A stretch of DNA of 56,086 nt from Lachnospiraceae bacterium (lineage in GTDB: Bacteria > Bacillota > Clostridia > Lachnospirales > Lachnospiraceae): the NCBI GenBank assembly GCA_910574715.1, contig CAJTCH010000035.1:1-56086 (forward strand). The letters are read 5' to 3'. A program made the translations under genes and the position numbers. The first letter of the stretch is position 1. Each line of letters starts with the position of its first letter. Positions 43,059-49,961 of this stretch are shown here, one piece after another. Under the pieces are notes generated by a model that did no database searches, had not been told where the DNA came from, and saw only the letters and a list, made by a program, of their open reading frames with translations.

Positions 43059-43086
43059 TTATATGCAGTCTATCATACTTTGTCAA
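43058..43086 (-). promoter_or_regulatory. Promoter of the TetR gene
   Basis: Minus-strand TTGACA (43081-43086), 17-base spacer, TATAAT (43058-43063): full consensus. Confidence 0.85.
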
Positions 43087-43152
43087 CTAAAAGATACAGA
43101 TACACTTCAAATTTACTTAGTAGAATTAAAATCGCCGTGCGCATGATATAGA

Positions 43153-43602
43153 TTAATTGTCAGAAAATAGTTGTGAAATCAGATAATCAATATCTGTTGC
43201 AAATTGTGGACGTTGCCCTTGGGCATATGCATCGAGGTATGCCTGGCAGGCATCTACAATGGATTTCGTATTCTTGTCAATGATATTTTGTATCAATATA
43301 GCAAATCGATTGCCCTCTGTACGATATCGTCTCAGATACTGCTTTGTGACAGGAAACATTTTTATGTAGTGCAGACCATGCCTGTTTTTTGGCCGCGTCG
43401 TCGGTCTGGGAGGCAAAGCGAAATACTGGTCTTTTGGAGCAGCTGACGGAATGTTAGAACGAATGGGAATCGCAAAATCATAATTTTTCTTTTTGTATTT
43501 CAAGCGAATTACAAGTACATAGGGACGCTTTGATTTAGTAAGAACCTCTGAATCATTTTTATATTTATCAAAAAGTGTTGTGTCAACGGAGACTAGCTTC
43601 AT
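43153..43602 (-). CDS. Type III toxin, CptN/TenpN/ToxN-like endoribonuclease
   Basis: A 149-residue cytosolic protein. It begins KLVSVDTTLFDKYKND, then RPYVLVIRLKYKKKNYDFAI and PIRSNIP (about 26-52), GLHYIKMFPVTKQYLRRYR (about 76-94), and a C-terminal helix. The pattern of a strand, AIP-x-RS and GL-x-Y-x-K matches my memory of type III toxins, which cut adenine-rich RNA and are held in check by a repeat RNA. The ATG at 43602 follows GGGAGG by 11 bases. The gene is preceded by promoter, structured RNA and terminator, exactly the type III layout. Family assignment is from remembered features, so a related endoribonuclease remains possible. Confidence 0.75.
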   Translation of the reverse strand: MKLVSVDTTLFDKYKNDSEVLTKSKRPYVLVIRLKYKKKNYDFAIPIRSNIPSAAPKDQYFALPPRPTTRPKNRHGLHYIKMFPVTKQYLRRYRTEGNRFAILIQNIIDKNTKSIVDACQAYLDAYAQGQRPQFATDIDYLISQLFSDN

Positions 43603-43626
43603 ACCAATAATATCCTCCCATAAACC

Positions 43627-43651
43627 AAAAAGGCTTGCCTTGCGGCAAGCC
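43627..43651 (-). terminator. Attenuating terminator between antitoxin RNA and toxin gene
   Basis: GGCTTGCC/GGCAAGCC, a perfect 8-bp stem with a 4-nt loop, followed by five T residues on the minus strand. It lies 24 bases before the toxin ATG. In type III systems such a terminator sets the RNA-to-toxin ratio through partial read-through. Confidence 0.85.
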
Positions 43652-43760
43652 CTTCTACAAGTAAGCGATATTCTACGCTTTACAGCACCCCGTCGCTTGC
43701 GGAAGTAAAACATACACGTTCATGATATTCTTGCCGTCATGACCGGCGAGCGCTTTACTC
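43627..43760 (-). ncRNA. Putative type III antitoxin RNA (CptI/TenpI-like)
   Basis: The stretch of about 134 bases between promoter and terminator has no coding frame of note but contains repeated blocks in the same order: GTAAAGCG at 43758-43751 and 43683-43676, AGAATATC at 43731-43724 and 43674-43667, TTACTT at 43708-43703 and 43664-43659. Complementary pieces (GTAAAGCG with CGCTTAC; AGTAAA with TTTACT) suggest folded units. Two imperfect units fit the short repeat arrays of CptIN-type antitoxins. The transcript start is inferred from the -10 box. Confidence 0.65.
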
Positions 43761-43766
43761 ACTATT

Positions 43767-43795
43767 ATTATACTCAATTTACAGTGAAATAGCAA
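43767..43795 (-). promoter_or_regulatory. Promoter of the type III toxin-antitoxin locus
   Basis: Minus-strand TTGCTA (43790-43795), 17-base spacer, TATAAT (43767-43772). Confidence 0.8.
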
Positions 43796-43916
43796 TGGAG
43801 TTAGAAGAAATTTTTTATCTCAACCTTTCCTCTCCCATTCTCTTACCGTTTCGTCCGCTCATCCAGACAGACTAACAGTATAACTATTGACATCTACTTC
43901 CTAATGGAAATGATAT

Positions 43917-44962
43917 TTATCCTGTAATTTTCTCTAAAAGCTCTTTGTACTGCACCAATGTCACATTTTCCATTCTTCCAGCGACTTCCATACACCCCTT
44001 TGTGAATCCATTTTTCGCAAAAAGATACAGATACACTTCACCATAACGGAATATCTTACTTCGCCTTATCAGTGTTTCCAGAACACCTGCATCTACCTTT
44101 TCGTTTGTCCATTTGCACTCTCCAAACAATGCCGTATCCTTATCTTGTTCGCCCATAATATCGATCTCTGCCTGGCTGCGGGTAGATGGATCCGTTCCCC
44201 ACCAACGCCCCAGTTCCTTGAACTGTACAGGGGATTCGCCGTTTAGTAATAACTTCCATAGATATTGCCTGCATATCTCTTCAAATACTTTCCCCGTATA
44301 ATCTGACAGATATGGTTCGATCCGCTTATAAACCAGATCAGCAGCGCCGCGGCTGATTATTGAATTATTCTCCGGCACAAACCGATACCAAAATTGAAAC
44401 ATATTATCGCCAATAGCATATATTGACTTTCGCGATGCCTTTTCACCATAAGGTGTTTCCTTTTGAACCAGTCCCAATTCCATTAAGTTTCTCAGATAGG
44501 TGGCGCAAACACTGGTATCTTCATCAACTTTTGCAGAGATTTCTACCATCCGGGAAGCGCCGGTTGCAATAGCCGTAATGATGGCATTATAAAGCGCCGG
44601 TTCCCGTACCTCTTGCTTCAAAAGATTTTCAGGTTCTTCAAAAAGTGAAGATGTTGGATTCAGAAATGAAATCTTCGAAATATCGGCATGTATCCGCGAA
44701 ATCAAAAGTCAGTATTCTCATCTGCGATGTCCGTCTGCCATAAAGCGGCGCCTTATATGCCAGTACGTGATCCTCCATATAAGACATCGAAGAACCGCAA
44801 AGAATCAACATCAATTTAGATCCGTCTTTGTATTTATCAATCAGAAGCTGTAAAGTAGACGCCAGGCTCTTAGAAGAGCGGACCACATATGGGTATTCAT
44901 CGATCGCTAAAATCAGCTGATCTTTTTCCGCCAGCTTAAAAAGTGTATGGAAACAAACTATC
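43917..44962 (-). pseudogene. Truncated and internally deleted archaeal-type AAA ATPase (DUF234)
   Basis: Minus-strand pieces in two frames. The upstream piece has Walker B LILAIDEYPYVVRSSKSLAS and LMLILCGSSMSYMED; it stops after DTCRYFEDF. The second frame resumes with SFLNPTSSLFEEPENLLKQE and runs to the end with SQAEIDIMGEQDKDTALFGE, the DUF234 nuclease-like core. The Walker A region is missing: homology ends at about 44963, where the next module's promoter begins. About 60 residues are lost at the internal junction near 44640-44700. It is therefore non-functional. Confidence 0.85.
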
Positions 44963-44991
44963 TTGCTATTATTTCGTCATGCCGATATAAT
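44963..44991 (+). promoter_or_regulatory. Promoter of the XRE-kinase pair
   Basis: TTGCTA (44963-44968), 17 bases, TATAAT (44986-44991), with the ATG 23 bases further. It begins where homology of the truncated ATPase ends. Confidence 0.75.
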
Positions 44992-45014
44992 AAGGGTAAA
45001 CGAGGTGAGGGAAC

Positions 45015-45437
45015 ATGATCATAGAAGATTTGCTGAATAAAAGGAACATGACAAAATACCGGCTTGCAGTTGCGGCGGGAGTGCCGCATACAACGCTGAA
45101 TGACATTTGCAGCGGAAAAACAAAGTTGGAAAAATGTTCCGCGGAAACAGTATATAAAATAGCAAACGCACTGGGCGTTTCCATGGAGATGCTGACAGAA
45201 GGCGGGCTTCGGGAAACAAAGCGGGAACGCAGTTTCGAATGCGGCCTGCCGGACTATCTGCAGCATGACCTGGATGCATACAAGGAAGGTTTAAAAACAA
45301 AATCCGATATTCTGGACTGCCTGTGGGGAGAGTTGTACGGCAGTATCAACATGGCAGAGATCAGCGAGGGTGTAATTACCCCGGAACATGCGGATTACCT
45401 GCGGAAGAAGTATCTTTGGAAAGGGGCGTGTGTATGA
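45015..45437 (+). CDS. XRE-family regulator partnered with a CtkA-type kinase
   Basis: A 140-residue protein. The HTH domain (about 3-62) reads NKRNMTKYRLAVAAGVPHTT, LNDICSGKTKLEKCS, VYKIANALGVSMEML. The C-terminal part (about 75-140) is acidic and helical (LPDYLQHDLDAYKEGLKTKS, ISEGVITPEHADYLRKKY). AGGTGAGGG precedes the ATG. Its stop overlaps the kinase start (ATGA). The layout resembles HipB-HipA: a small DNA-binding antitoxin first, kinase second. Confidence 0.88.
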   Translation: MIIEDLLNKRNMTKYRLAVAAGVPHTTLNDICSGKTKLEKCSAETVYKIANALGVSMEMLTEGGLRETKRERSFECGLPDYLQHDLDAYKEGLKTKSDILDCLWGELYGSINMAEISEGVITPEHADYLRKKYLWKGACV

Positions 45438-46345
45438 GCGGATTTATAGATTTTACTAACTGCAGGCGGATAGTTGACAAGGCATACAATGGTGCGAATG
45501 GGAAAAAAATTGCGGTGGAATATGAAGGGCGGCAGTATATGCTGAAATTCCCGCCGTCCGGCCAGTCAAAGCCCACGGAGCTTTCCTATACCAACGGCTG
45601 TTTTTCGGAGCACATTGCCTGCAGCATTTTCAACATGCTGGGTGTTGCCGCGCAGGAGACCATACTTGGAACCTTTGATGTGGCAGGAAAGGCAAAAATT
45701 GTCTGTGCCTGCCGCGACTTTACCATAGATGGGAAGCAGCTCTTTGACTTCTGCTCCATCAAGAATACGATTCTTGATTCGGACAGCAACGGAAGTGGGA
45801 CAGAGCTTTCCGATATCCTGGAAACGATAGAAAAACAGCAGTTTGTGGAACCAGGCCGTCTGCTGGAACATTTTTGGGAGGTGTTTGTCATAGACGCACT
45901 GCTTGGCAACTTTGACCGGCATAATGGCAACTGGGGATTTTTATACAATCCTGTATCAAAGTCCACCGATCTGGCCCCAGTTTATGACTGCGGAAGCTGC
46001 CTGCTCCCACAGGCGGATGAAAGCGTTATGCGAAGCGTTCTGGAAAATGAGGATGCATTAAACAAGAGGGTATTCCAGTTCCCGACTTCTGCCGTGAAAC
46101 TGGACGGAAGGAAAATTAATTATTATGATTTCCTGACAAAAGCGGGAAATGCAGACTGTAATAAAGCGGTAAAAAGGATTTTTGACAGGCTGGATATGAA
46201 GAAAATACATCAGTTCATAGAGGAAACCCTGTATATCAGTGAGCTGCAGAAAGCGTTTTACAAAAAGTATATAGGGGCAAGGATATCCCTGATCCTTGCT
46301 CCTGCCCATGAAATGATTCTGGCAGATGAGCCGGGGGCAGATTGA
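45434..46345 (+). CDS. CtkA-type (HipA-related) serine/threonine kinase
   Basis: A 303-residue kinase-fold protein. IDFTNCR at the start, KKIAVEYEGRQYMLKFPPSG (nucleotide-binding Lys, about 24-43), ELSYTNGCFSEHIACSIFNM (about 50-69), DALLGNFDRHNGNWGFLYN (catalytic Asp/Asn loop, about 154-172) and APVYDCGSCLLPQADES (metal Asp, about 180-196). NYYDFLT and DMKKIHQFIE follow. These stretches agree closely with my memory of Helicobacter pylori CtkA, a HipA-like kinase. The ATG at 45434 has AAAGGGG upstream and overlaps the XRE stop. A toxin role, by phosphorylating a translation factor or other target, is inference from HipA. Confidence 0.88.
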   Translation: MSGFIDFTNCRRIVDKAYNGANGKKIAVEYEGRQYMLKFPPSGQSKPTELSYTNGCFSEHIACSIFNMLGVAAQETILGTFDVAGKAKIVCACRDFTIDGKQLFDFCSIKNTILDSDSNGSGTELSDILETIEKQQFVEPGRLLEHFWEVFVIDALLGNFDRHNGNWGFLYNPVSKSTDLAPVYDCGSCLLPQADESVMRSVLENEDALNKRVFQFPTSAVKLDGRKINYYDFLTKAGNADCNKAVKRIFDRLDMKKIHQFIEETLYISELQKAFYKKYIGARISLILAPAHEMILADEPGAD

Positions 46346-46358
46346 ATATGTCCCCGGC
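46330..46358 (+). terminator. Hairpin at the end of the kinase gene
   Basis: GCCGGGG/CCCCGGC stem, 15-nt loop, starting inside the last codons. No T run follows, so termination may be weak. Confidence 0.45.
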
Positions 46359-46413
46359 CTCAATAGCATTCTACGCTTTGCCTCAATACCTATTTTCATT
46401 TTAGATTCCCTTC

Positions 46414-46563
46414 TTACTTTGCTAAAATAATATCTTCAACTATTACATCTGCGCCATCAATATTCCATTTAACTCCGTAAAATAGTAAGTAGGAAATAAT
46501 CCGTACCTGTTCATAAATCTACGCATTTGGTAAAATATTCCTTAAAGATGAATAGAGATTCAT
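46414..46563 (-). pseudogene. Small unidentified frame with an internal amber codon
   Basis: On the minus strand, right after the terminator of the ToxI-like RNA, an ATG opens a frame MNLYSSLRNILPNA, then TAG, then in the same frame IYEQVRIISYLLFYGVKWNI and DGADVIVEDIILAK before TAA. The composition after the amber codon is protein-like. No ribosome site precedes the ATG. It occupies the place of a type III toxin gene but does not look like one. It is probably a relic. Confidence 0.4.
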
Positions 46564-46574
46564 CCGTACTTTGA

Positions 46575-46610
46575 CAAAAAAATCCACCTAACAGTTTCTG
46601 CTAAGTGGAT
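46575..46610 (-). terminator. Terminator of the ToxI-like RNA
   Basis: ATCCACYTARCAG/CTGTTAGGTGGAT: a 13-bp stem (two G-T or A-C type differences) with a 3-nt loop and seven T residues on the minus strand. Confidence 0.85.
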
Positions 46611-46707
46611 GTCCCCTCTGGTCGCTTAGGGCTGAGATATGCCCGCTTATAACTGTCTCGCTTAAAGGTCGAGATATACCTTCTGTTAAGCCAAAAAGCA
46701 TTAACCT
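46575..46707 (-). ncRNA. Orphan ToxI-like type III antitoxin RNA
   Basis: Between a 17-spacer promoter and a strong terminator lie two related units. Unit 1 (46680-46645, 36 bases) has the arm GGT, loop ATATCTCG, arm ACC, then TTTAAG and CGAGA, which can pair back with TCTCG of the loop to form a pseudoknot. Unit 2 (from 46644) has GGGC-ATATCTCA-GCCC-TAAG-CGA: the stem bases differ but still pair, while the loop and TAAGCGA are kept. The 36-base unit with GGT…ACCTTTAAG is the same spacing as the Pectobacterium ToxI repeat as I remember it. No toxin gene follows. Confidence 0.65.
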
Positions 46708-46713
46708 ACATAT

Positions 46714-46742
46714 AGTATACTCAAATACTCCCGAAATATCAA
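46714..46742 (-). promoter_or_regulatory. Promoter of the ToxI-like RNA
   Basis: Minus-strand TTGATA (46737-46742), 17-base spacer, TATACT (46714-46719). Confidence 0.75.
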
Positions 46743-46802
46743 CTGACTTTTAAAATTATTTCCGGATAAATATACTGAATGCTCTCCCCACATCTAATCC
46801 AA

Positions 46803-46825
46803 CAGACAAGCTTATAGCTTGCCTG
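46803..46825 (-). repeat. Hairpin in a second non-coding stretch
   Basis: CAGACAAGC/GCTTGCCTG arms (8 of 9 paired) with a short TTATA centre. It lies about 60 bases downstream of a possible minus-strand promoter (TTGTTT at 46909-46914, 18-base spacer, TAAAAT at 46885-46890) and is preceded in the transcript by GGGTAACGCCC and TTGGCGGGG, which can also fold. It may be another structured RNA or the end of an upstream transcript. The 590-base gap 46346-46935 is otherwise accounted for by the RNA and relic above. Confidence 0.4.
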
Positions 46826-46935
46826 CCCCGCCAATGGAATACTCGGATTCGGGCGTTACCCTTGCCTTCCTACGGTCTGAGATTATTTTAACATATCTTC
46901 TGTAAAATAAACAATATTTTTCGCTTTCTGCAAAT

Positions 46936-47331
46936 CTACGGATACATACTATCTTCTCCCCTCAAAATATCCTCTGTAAGCTGCTGATACTGTGGGAACT
47001 GCTCAATATAAGTTTGATACCTTCTCCTAATTTCTGCCCGCTCTAACGGATCGGCATTCTTTCTATCATGATCATTCCCGGTATACTCCAACACATCATT
47101 GGCAATCTCACACAAAAGCTCTTCGCACAGCATTTCCCCATCCTCAATGATCACCGGCGCCAATGGGATACTTCTGCTGGAAACACTGATCTTCAACAGG
47201 ATATATCCAATCTTGTCCTGGACATTCGGATATTTCTCCCGAAGGGCGGCAAGATCCACAGATGGGATCCCTGTTTCTTTTCCAGCCGGTAAGCGTTTTT
47301 TGAAAGAGACAGAGCCTTCCGGTGTGACCAT
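46936..47331 (-). CDS. Hypothetical protein, possibly a gene relic
   Basis: An open frame of 131 residues with protein-like composition: DKIGYILLKISVSSRSIPLA, EDGEMLCEELLCEIANDVLE, RRRYQTYIEQFPQYQQLTED. I do not recognise it. No convincing ribosome site precedes the ATG, and the frame overlaps the DUF5688 relic in another frame, so it may be the out-of-frame continuation of a broken gene. Confidence 0.35.
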   Translation of the reverse strand: MVTPEGSVSFKKRLPAGKETGIPSVDLAALREKYPNVQDKIGYILLKISVSSRSIPLAPVIIEDGEMLCEELLCEIANDVLEYTGNDHDRKNADPLERAEIRRRYQTYIEQFPQYQQLTEDILRGEDSMYP

Positions 47332-47698
47332 TTAATGCCGCACCAAACATAGCTTCTTTACTGACACCCCACGTCTTAAGAAATTCATTCATTACTTCTG
47401 TGACTACTAATCCCTCCGGATAAGGTAGCTCAGCCCGGCAGATCATGGCCAGGCCTTCCATTTCCATATATGGCATATGCAGAAGCTTCCGCCGGTTGGC
47501 GCCTTTATTAATAAGGGAAATACTCAGATATGGCTTTACATATTGGTAATCTTCTATCTGGCTATCCCTCAGCATCAGGTCCAGCTCCCTGCACCCATCC
47601 AGCCACAGGCAAAACCCTTGCACCAGTTTACGTCCAATATCAATATATCCGGCTCCTCCATGATCGCCTGCGCAATCGCAAGGCGCTGCGCATCCCAA
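47144..47698 (-). pseudogene. DUF5688 gene relic fused to other debris
   Basis: Residues about 40-130 of this frame (YQYVKPYLSISLINKGANRR, LLHMPYMEMEGLAMICRA, GLVVTEVMNEFLKTWGVSKE) match the middle of DUF5688, a family of roughly 300 residues common in Lachnospiraceae. The N-terminal third is missing; the frame instead begins in sequence belonging to the ABC ATPase relic. After MFGAALNGHTG the match is lost. Confidence 0.65.
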
Positions 47699-48100
47699 GG
47701 GAATACTTCTTCACAGACTTCTTCGATCCGGGATCCAGGCCCACATGCTCCATGATCTGGCTAAGGTACTGGTTATCCTTCTTATTCCGGATCCGATACA
47801 GATACGCCAGATTCTTAAGCCCGATGGCATTCCTAAGGAATGCCGGTTCTTCGATGATGATCCCCACCGAAAAGAGCAGTTCCCCGGCTTCTTCTCCTTC
47901 CCGCCGACCATGATCCTCCCGCCGTCTTCCTTCTCAAGTCCGCAGAGACACTTGAAGAACACCGATTTACTGCACCCGTTGTATCCTGTGACGCCATAGA
48001 CCTCCCCTCTCCTGCTCGAGATCGAGACATCTGTCAGCACCTCGTTATCCTTGAAGCTCTTCTTTTGATGACCACAGTAAAGGGAACGGAAATCTGGCAA
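47632..48100 (-). pseudogene. ABC ATPase relic with several frameshifts
   Basis: Pieces in three frames read in order as an ABC ATPase: NEVLTDVSISSRRGEVYGVT, a damaged Walker A GYNGCSKSVFFK, then after a shift near 47866 PAFLRNAIGLKNLAYLYRIR and VKKYSLGMR, then after another shift QRLAIAQAIMEEPDILILD (signature and Walker B). It ends abruptly there and joins the DUF5688 relic. Likely once a bacitracin-type exporter ATPase. Confidence 0.8.
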
Positions 48101-48366
48101 AAGTCACCTGCCCTGTAACGGAAAACGAGCGTTCCTGTAATAGCAATTGTAATGAAAAATCCTACTCCTGGAAACATACATCCGATAACCGCTATGATAA
48201 TCAACATAAAATCTTCATGTGAATCATAAGGTTCTTTTTCATTTTCACCAGACATATTCGAATCATTAGAACTGGATTCTATCATTTCCGAAGTATCCAT
48301 TAACAGTGCATCTGTTGAGGATATGGAATGATTGCCCTTTTTGCGATATGGGGTTGTATTTTTCAT
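48034..48366 (-). CDS. Hypothetical small membrane protein (110 residues)
   Basis: The N-terminal half is Ser/Asn/Glu-rich and soluble (SSNDSNMSGENEKEPYDSHE), followed by one or two hydrophobic segments (FMLIIIAVIGCMFPGVGFF, ITIAITGTLVF). The last 25 residues overlap the ABC relic in another frame and look like read-on into foreign sequence, so the true C terminus may be lost. No good ribosome site. Confidence 0.4.
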   Translation of the reverse strand: MKNTTPYRKKGNHSISSTDALLMDTSEMIESSSNDSNMSGENEKEPYDSHEDFMLIIIAVIGCMFPGVGFFITIAITGTLVFRYRAGDFCQISVPFTVVIKRRASRITRC

Positions 48367-48437
48367 TCATTTTGCATATAATAAAAATGTGATTATAATA
48401 CACAGAAATACCTATAAAAATGTGGGGGCGTATATCT

Positions 48438-49772
48438 ATGGAACGATTGATTTTGAATAAGCTGTTGGATTGGAAGAATTCACCCTACCGCAAACCGCTG
48501 ATCTTAAAGGGCGTGCGTCAGGTGGGTAAGACTTGGACCCTCAAAGAATTCGGCAAACGTTATTATGAAAATACAGCCTATTTTAATTTTGATGAAAATG
48601 AAGAATATAAGCAATTTTTTGAGACCACCAAGGATGTTGACCGCATTCTACAGAATCTAATGCTGGCCAGCGGCCAGAAGATCGTGCCAGAAAAGACGCT
48701 CATTATCTTTGACGAAGTACAGGACTGCCCTAAAGTTATCAACTCCATAAAGTATTTCTGCGAGAATGCTCCGCAATATCACATTGCCTGCGCCGGTTCT
48801 CTGTTGGGAATTGCTTTGGCGAAGCCGTCTTCCTTCCCGGTAGGCAAAGTGAACTTTATGCAGATTGATCCTATGACTTTTATGGAATTTTTGCCTGCCA
48901 ACGGCGACGAAAATCTCGCCAGATACCTGGAGAATGTGGATACCATTGAGCCAATTCCTGATGCCTTTTTCAATCCGCTTTATGAGAAATTGAAGATGTA
49001 CTATGTCACAGGCGGTATGCCCGAACCAGTGCTCATGTGGACAGAAGCACGAGACGTCTCTGCTATGCAGGAAGCTCTGTCCGGAATCATCGGCGCTTAT
49101 GAACGTGACTTTGCCAAGCACCCCAACATCAGTGAATTCCCGAAGATCTCTATGATCTGGAAATCCATACCATCCCAACTGGCAAGGGCAAATAAGAAAT
49201 TTATCTACAAGGTGGTCAAAGAAGGGGCGCGCGCCCGGGAATATGAGGATGCTCTGCAATGGCTGGTGGATGCCAGGCTGGTGCATAAAATCTACCGCAG
49301 CGCCGCTCCCGGACTGCCCATAGCTGCATATGATGATCTGTCTGCATTTAAGATCTATCTGGTGGATGTGGGACTGCTCCGCCGCCTGGCCCATCTGGCT
49401 CCTACGGCATTCGGAGAAGGAAACCGTTTGTTCACCGAGTTCAAAGGTGCACTGACTGAGAATTTTGTACTACAGGCCTTAATTAGGCAGTTTGAAGTGG
49501 TTCCCCGATACTGGAGCCAGAATAATCCACCCTATGAAGTTAATTTCCTTATCCAACGGGAAAATGATATTTTCCCCGTAGAAGTCAAGTCCGAAGCCAA
49601 CACTAACAGCAAGAGCCTGAGGAAATTCAAAGAGCTGTTCCCGAATCAAGTCAAGCTCCGTGTACGGTTCTCACTGGATAATTTAAAGCTGGACGATGAT
49701 GTACTGAACATTCCACTGTTTATGGTTGACCAGGCGGATCGTCTGATCGGGCTGGCATTAGAAACGCGGTAA
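48438..49772 (+). CDS. AAA ATPase with DUF4143 domain (intact)
   Basis: A 444-residue protein. Walker A LKGVRQVGKTWTLKEF (about 22-37), Walker B TLIIFDEVQD (about 89-98), AGSLLGIAL (about 118-126), the DUF4143 region (about 200-370, with KIYLVDVGLLRRLA and LTENFVLQALIRQF) and a nuclease-like PYEVNFLIQ…FPVEVKSE core (about 365-395). The ATG at 48438 follows a GGGGGC tract. Family members are multi-copy in gut anaerobes; function is unproven. Two relics of the same family lie at 29437 and 33549. Confidence 0.9.
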   Translation: MERLILNKLLDWKNSPYRKPLILKGVRQVGKTWTLKEFGKRYYENTAYFNFDENEEYKQFFETTKDVDRILQNLMLASGQKIVPEKTLIIFDEVQDCPKVINSIKYFCENAPQYHIACAGSLLGIALAKPSSFPVGKVNFMQIDPMTFMEFLPANGDENLARYLENVDTIEPIPDAFFNPLYEKLKMYYVTGGMPEPVLMWTEARDVSAMQEALSGIIGAYERDFAKHPNISEFPKISMIWKSIPSQLARANKKFIYKVVKEGARAREYEDALQWLVDARLVHKIYRSAAPGLPIAAYDDLSAFKIYLVDVGLLRRLAHLAPTAFGEGNRLFTEFKGALTENFVLQALIRQFEVVPRYWSQNNPPYEVNFLIQRENDIFPVEVKSEANTNSKSLRKFKELFPNQVKLRVRFSLDNLKLDDDVLNIPLFMVDQADRLIGLALETR

Positions 49773-49783
49773 ACGAAAGGCAA

Positions 49784-49821
49784 GCCGTCACTATGGGTGG
49801 TAGCGGCGGCTATTTCTTTTT
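49784..49821 (+). terminator. Terminator after the DUF4143 ATPase gene
   Basis: GCCGTCACTA/TAGCGGCGGC stem (one mismatch, G-T allowed) with a short GGGTGG loop, followed by TATTTCTTTTT. A second perfect hairpin, GGGAAATC/GATTTCCC, lies at 49830-49855. Confidence 0.65.
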
Positions 49822-49890
49822 CCCTTTCAGGGAAATCCAAAAGTTTAGATTTCCCCACAAGGGCGCAAGTCAAATGTGCATGCAAGCATG

Positions 49891-49919
49891 CCCACTTGGT
49901 TCGTTGCTCGCGGGAATAA
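49891..49919. repeat. Dispersed intergenic repeat, copy B
   Basis: Matches 36591-36619 at 22 of 29 positions, same orientation, ending GGGAATAA. It lies in the non-coding stretch between the ATPase gene and the exporter operon. Confidence 0.4.
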
Positions 49920-49961
49920 AGATACAGAACTGAAAAAGGCCAGCATATGTAACATTATCTT

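Noticed and set aside
46058..46399. Minus-strand frame of 113 residues opposite the kinase gene
   Set aside because: Only its first nine or so residues (MKIGIEAKR) look real, perhaps a cut glycosyltransferase start; the rest is antisense of the kinase.
49646..49885. Minus-strand frame of 79 residues, possible type I toxin near the hairpins
   Set aside because: It lacks a hydrophobic segment and overlaps the end of the DUF4143 ATPase gene and two hairpins; no toxin-like peptide is found.
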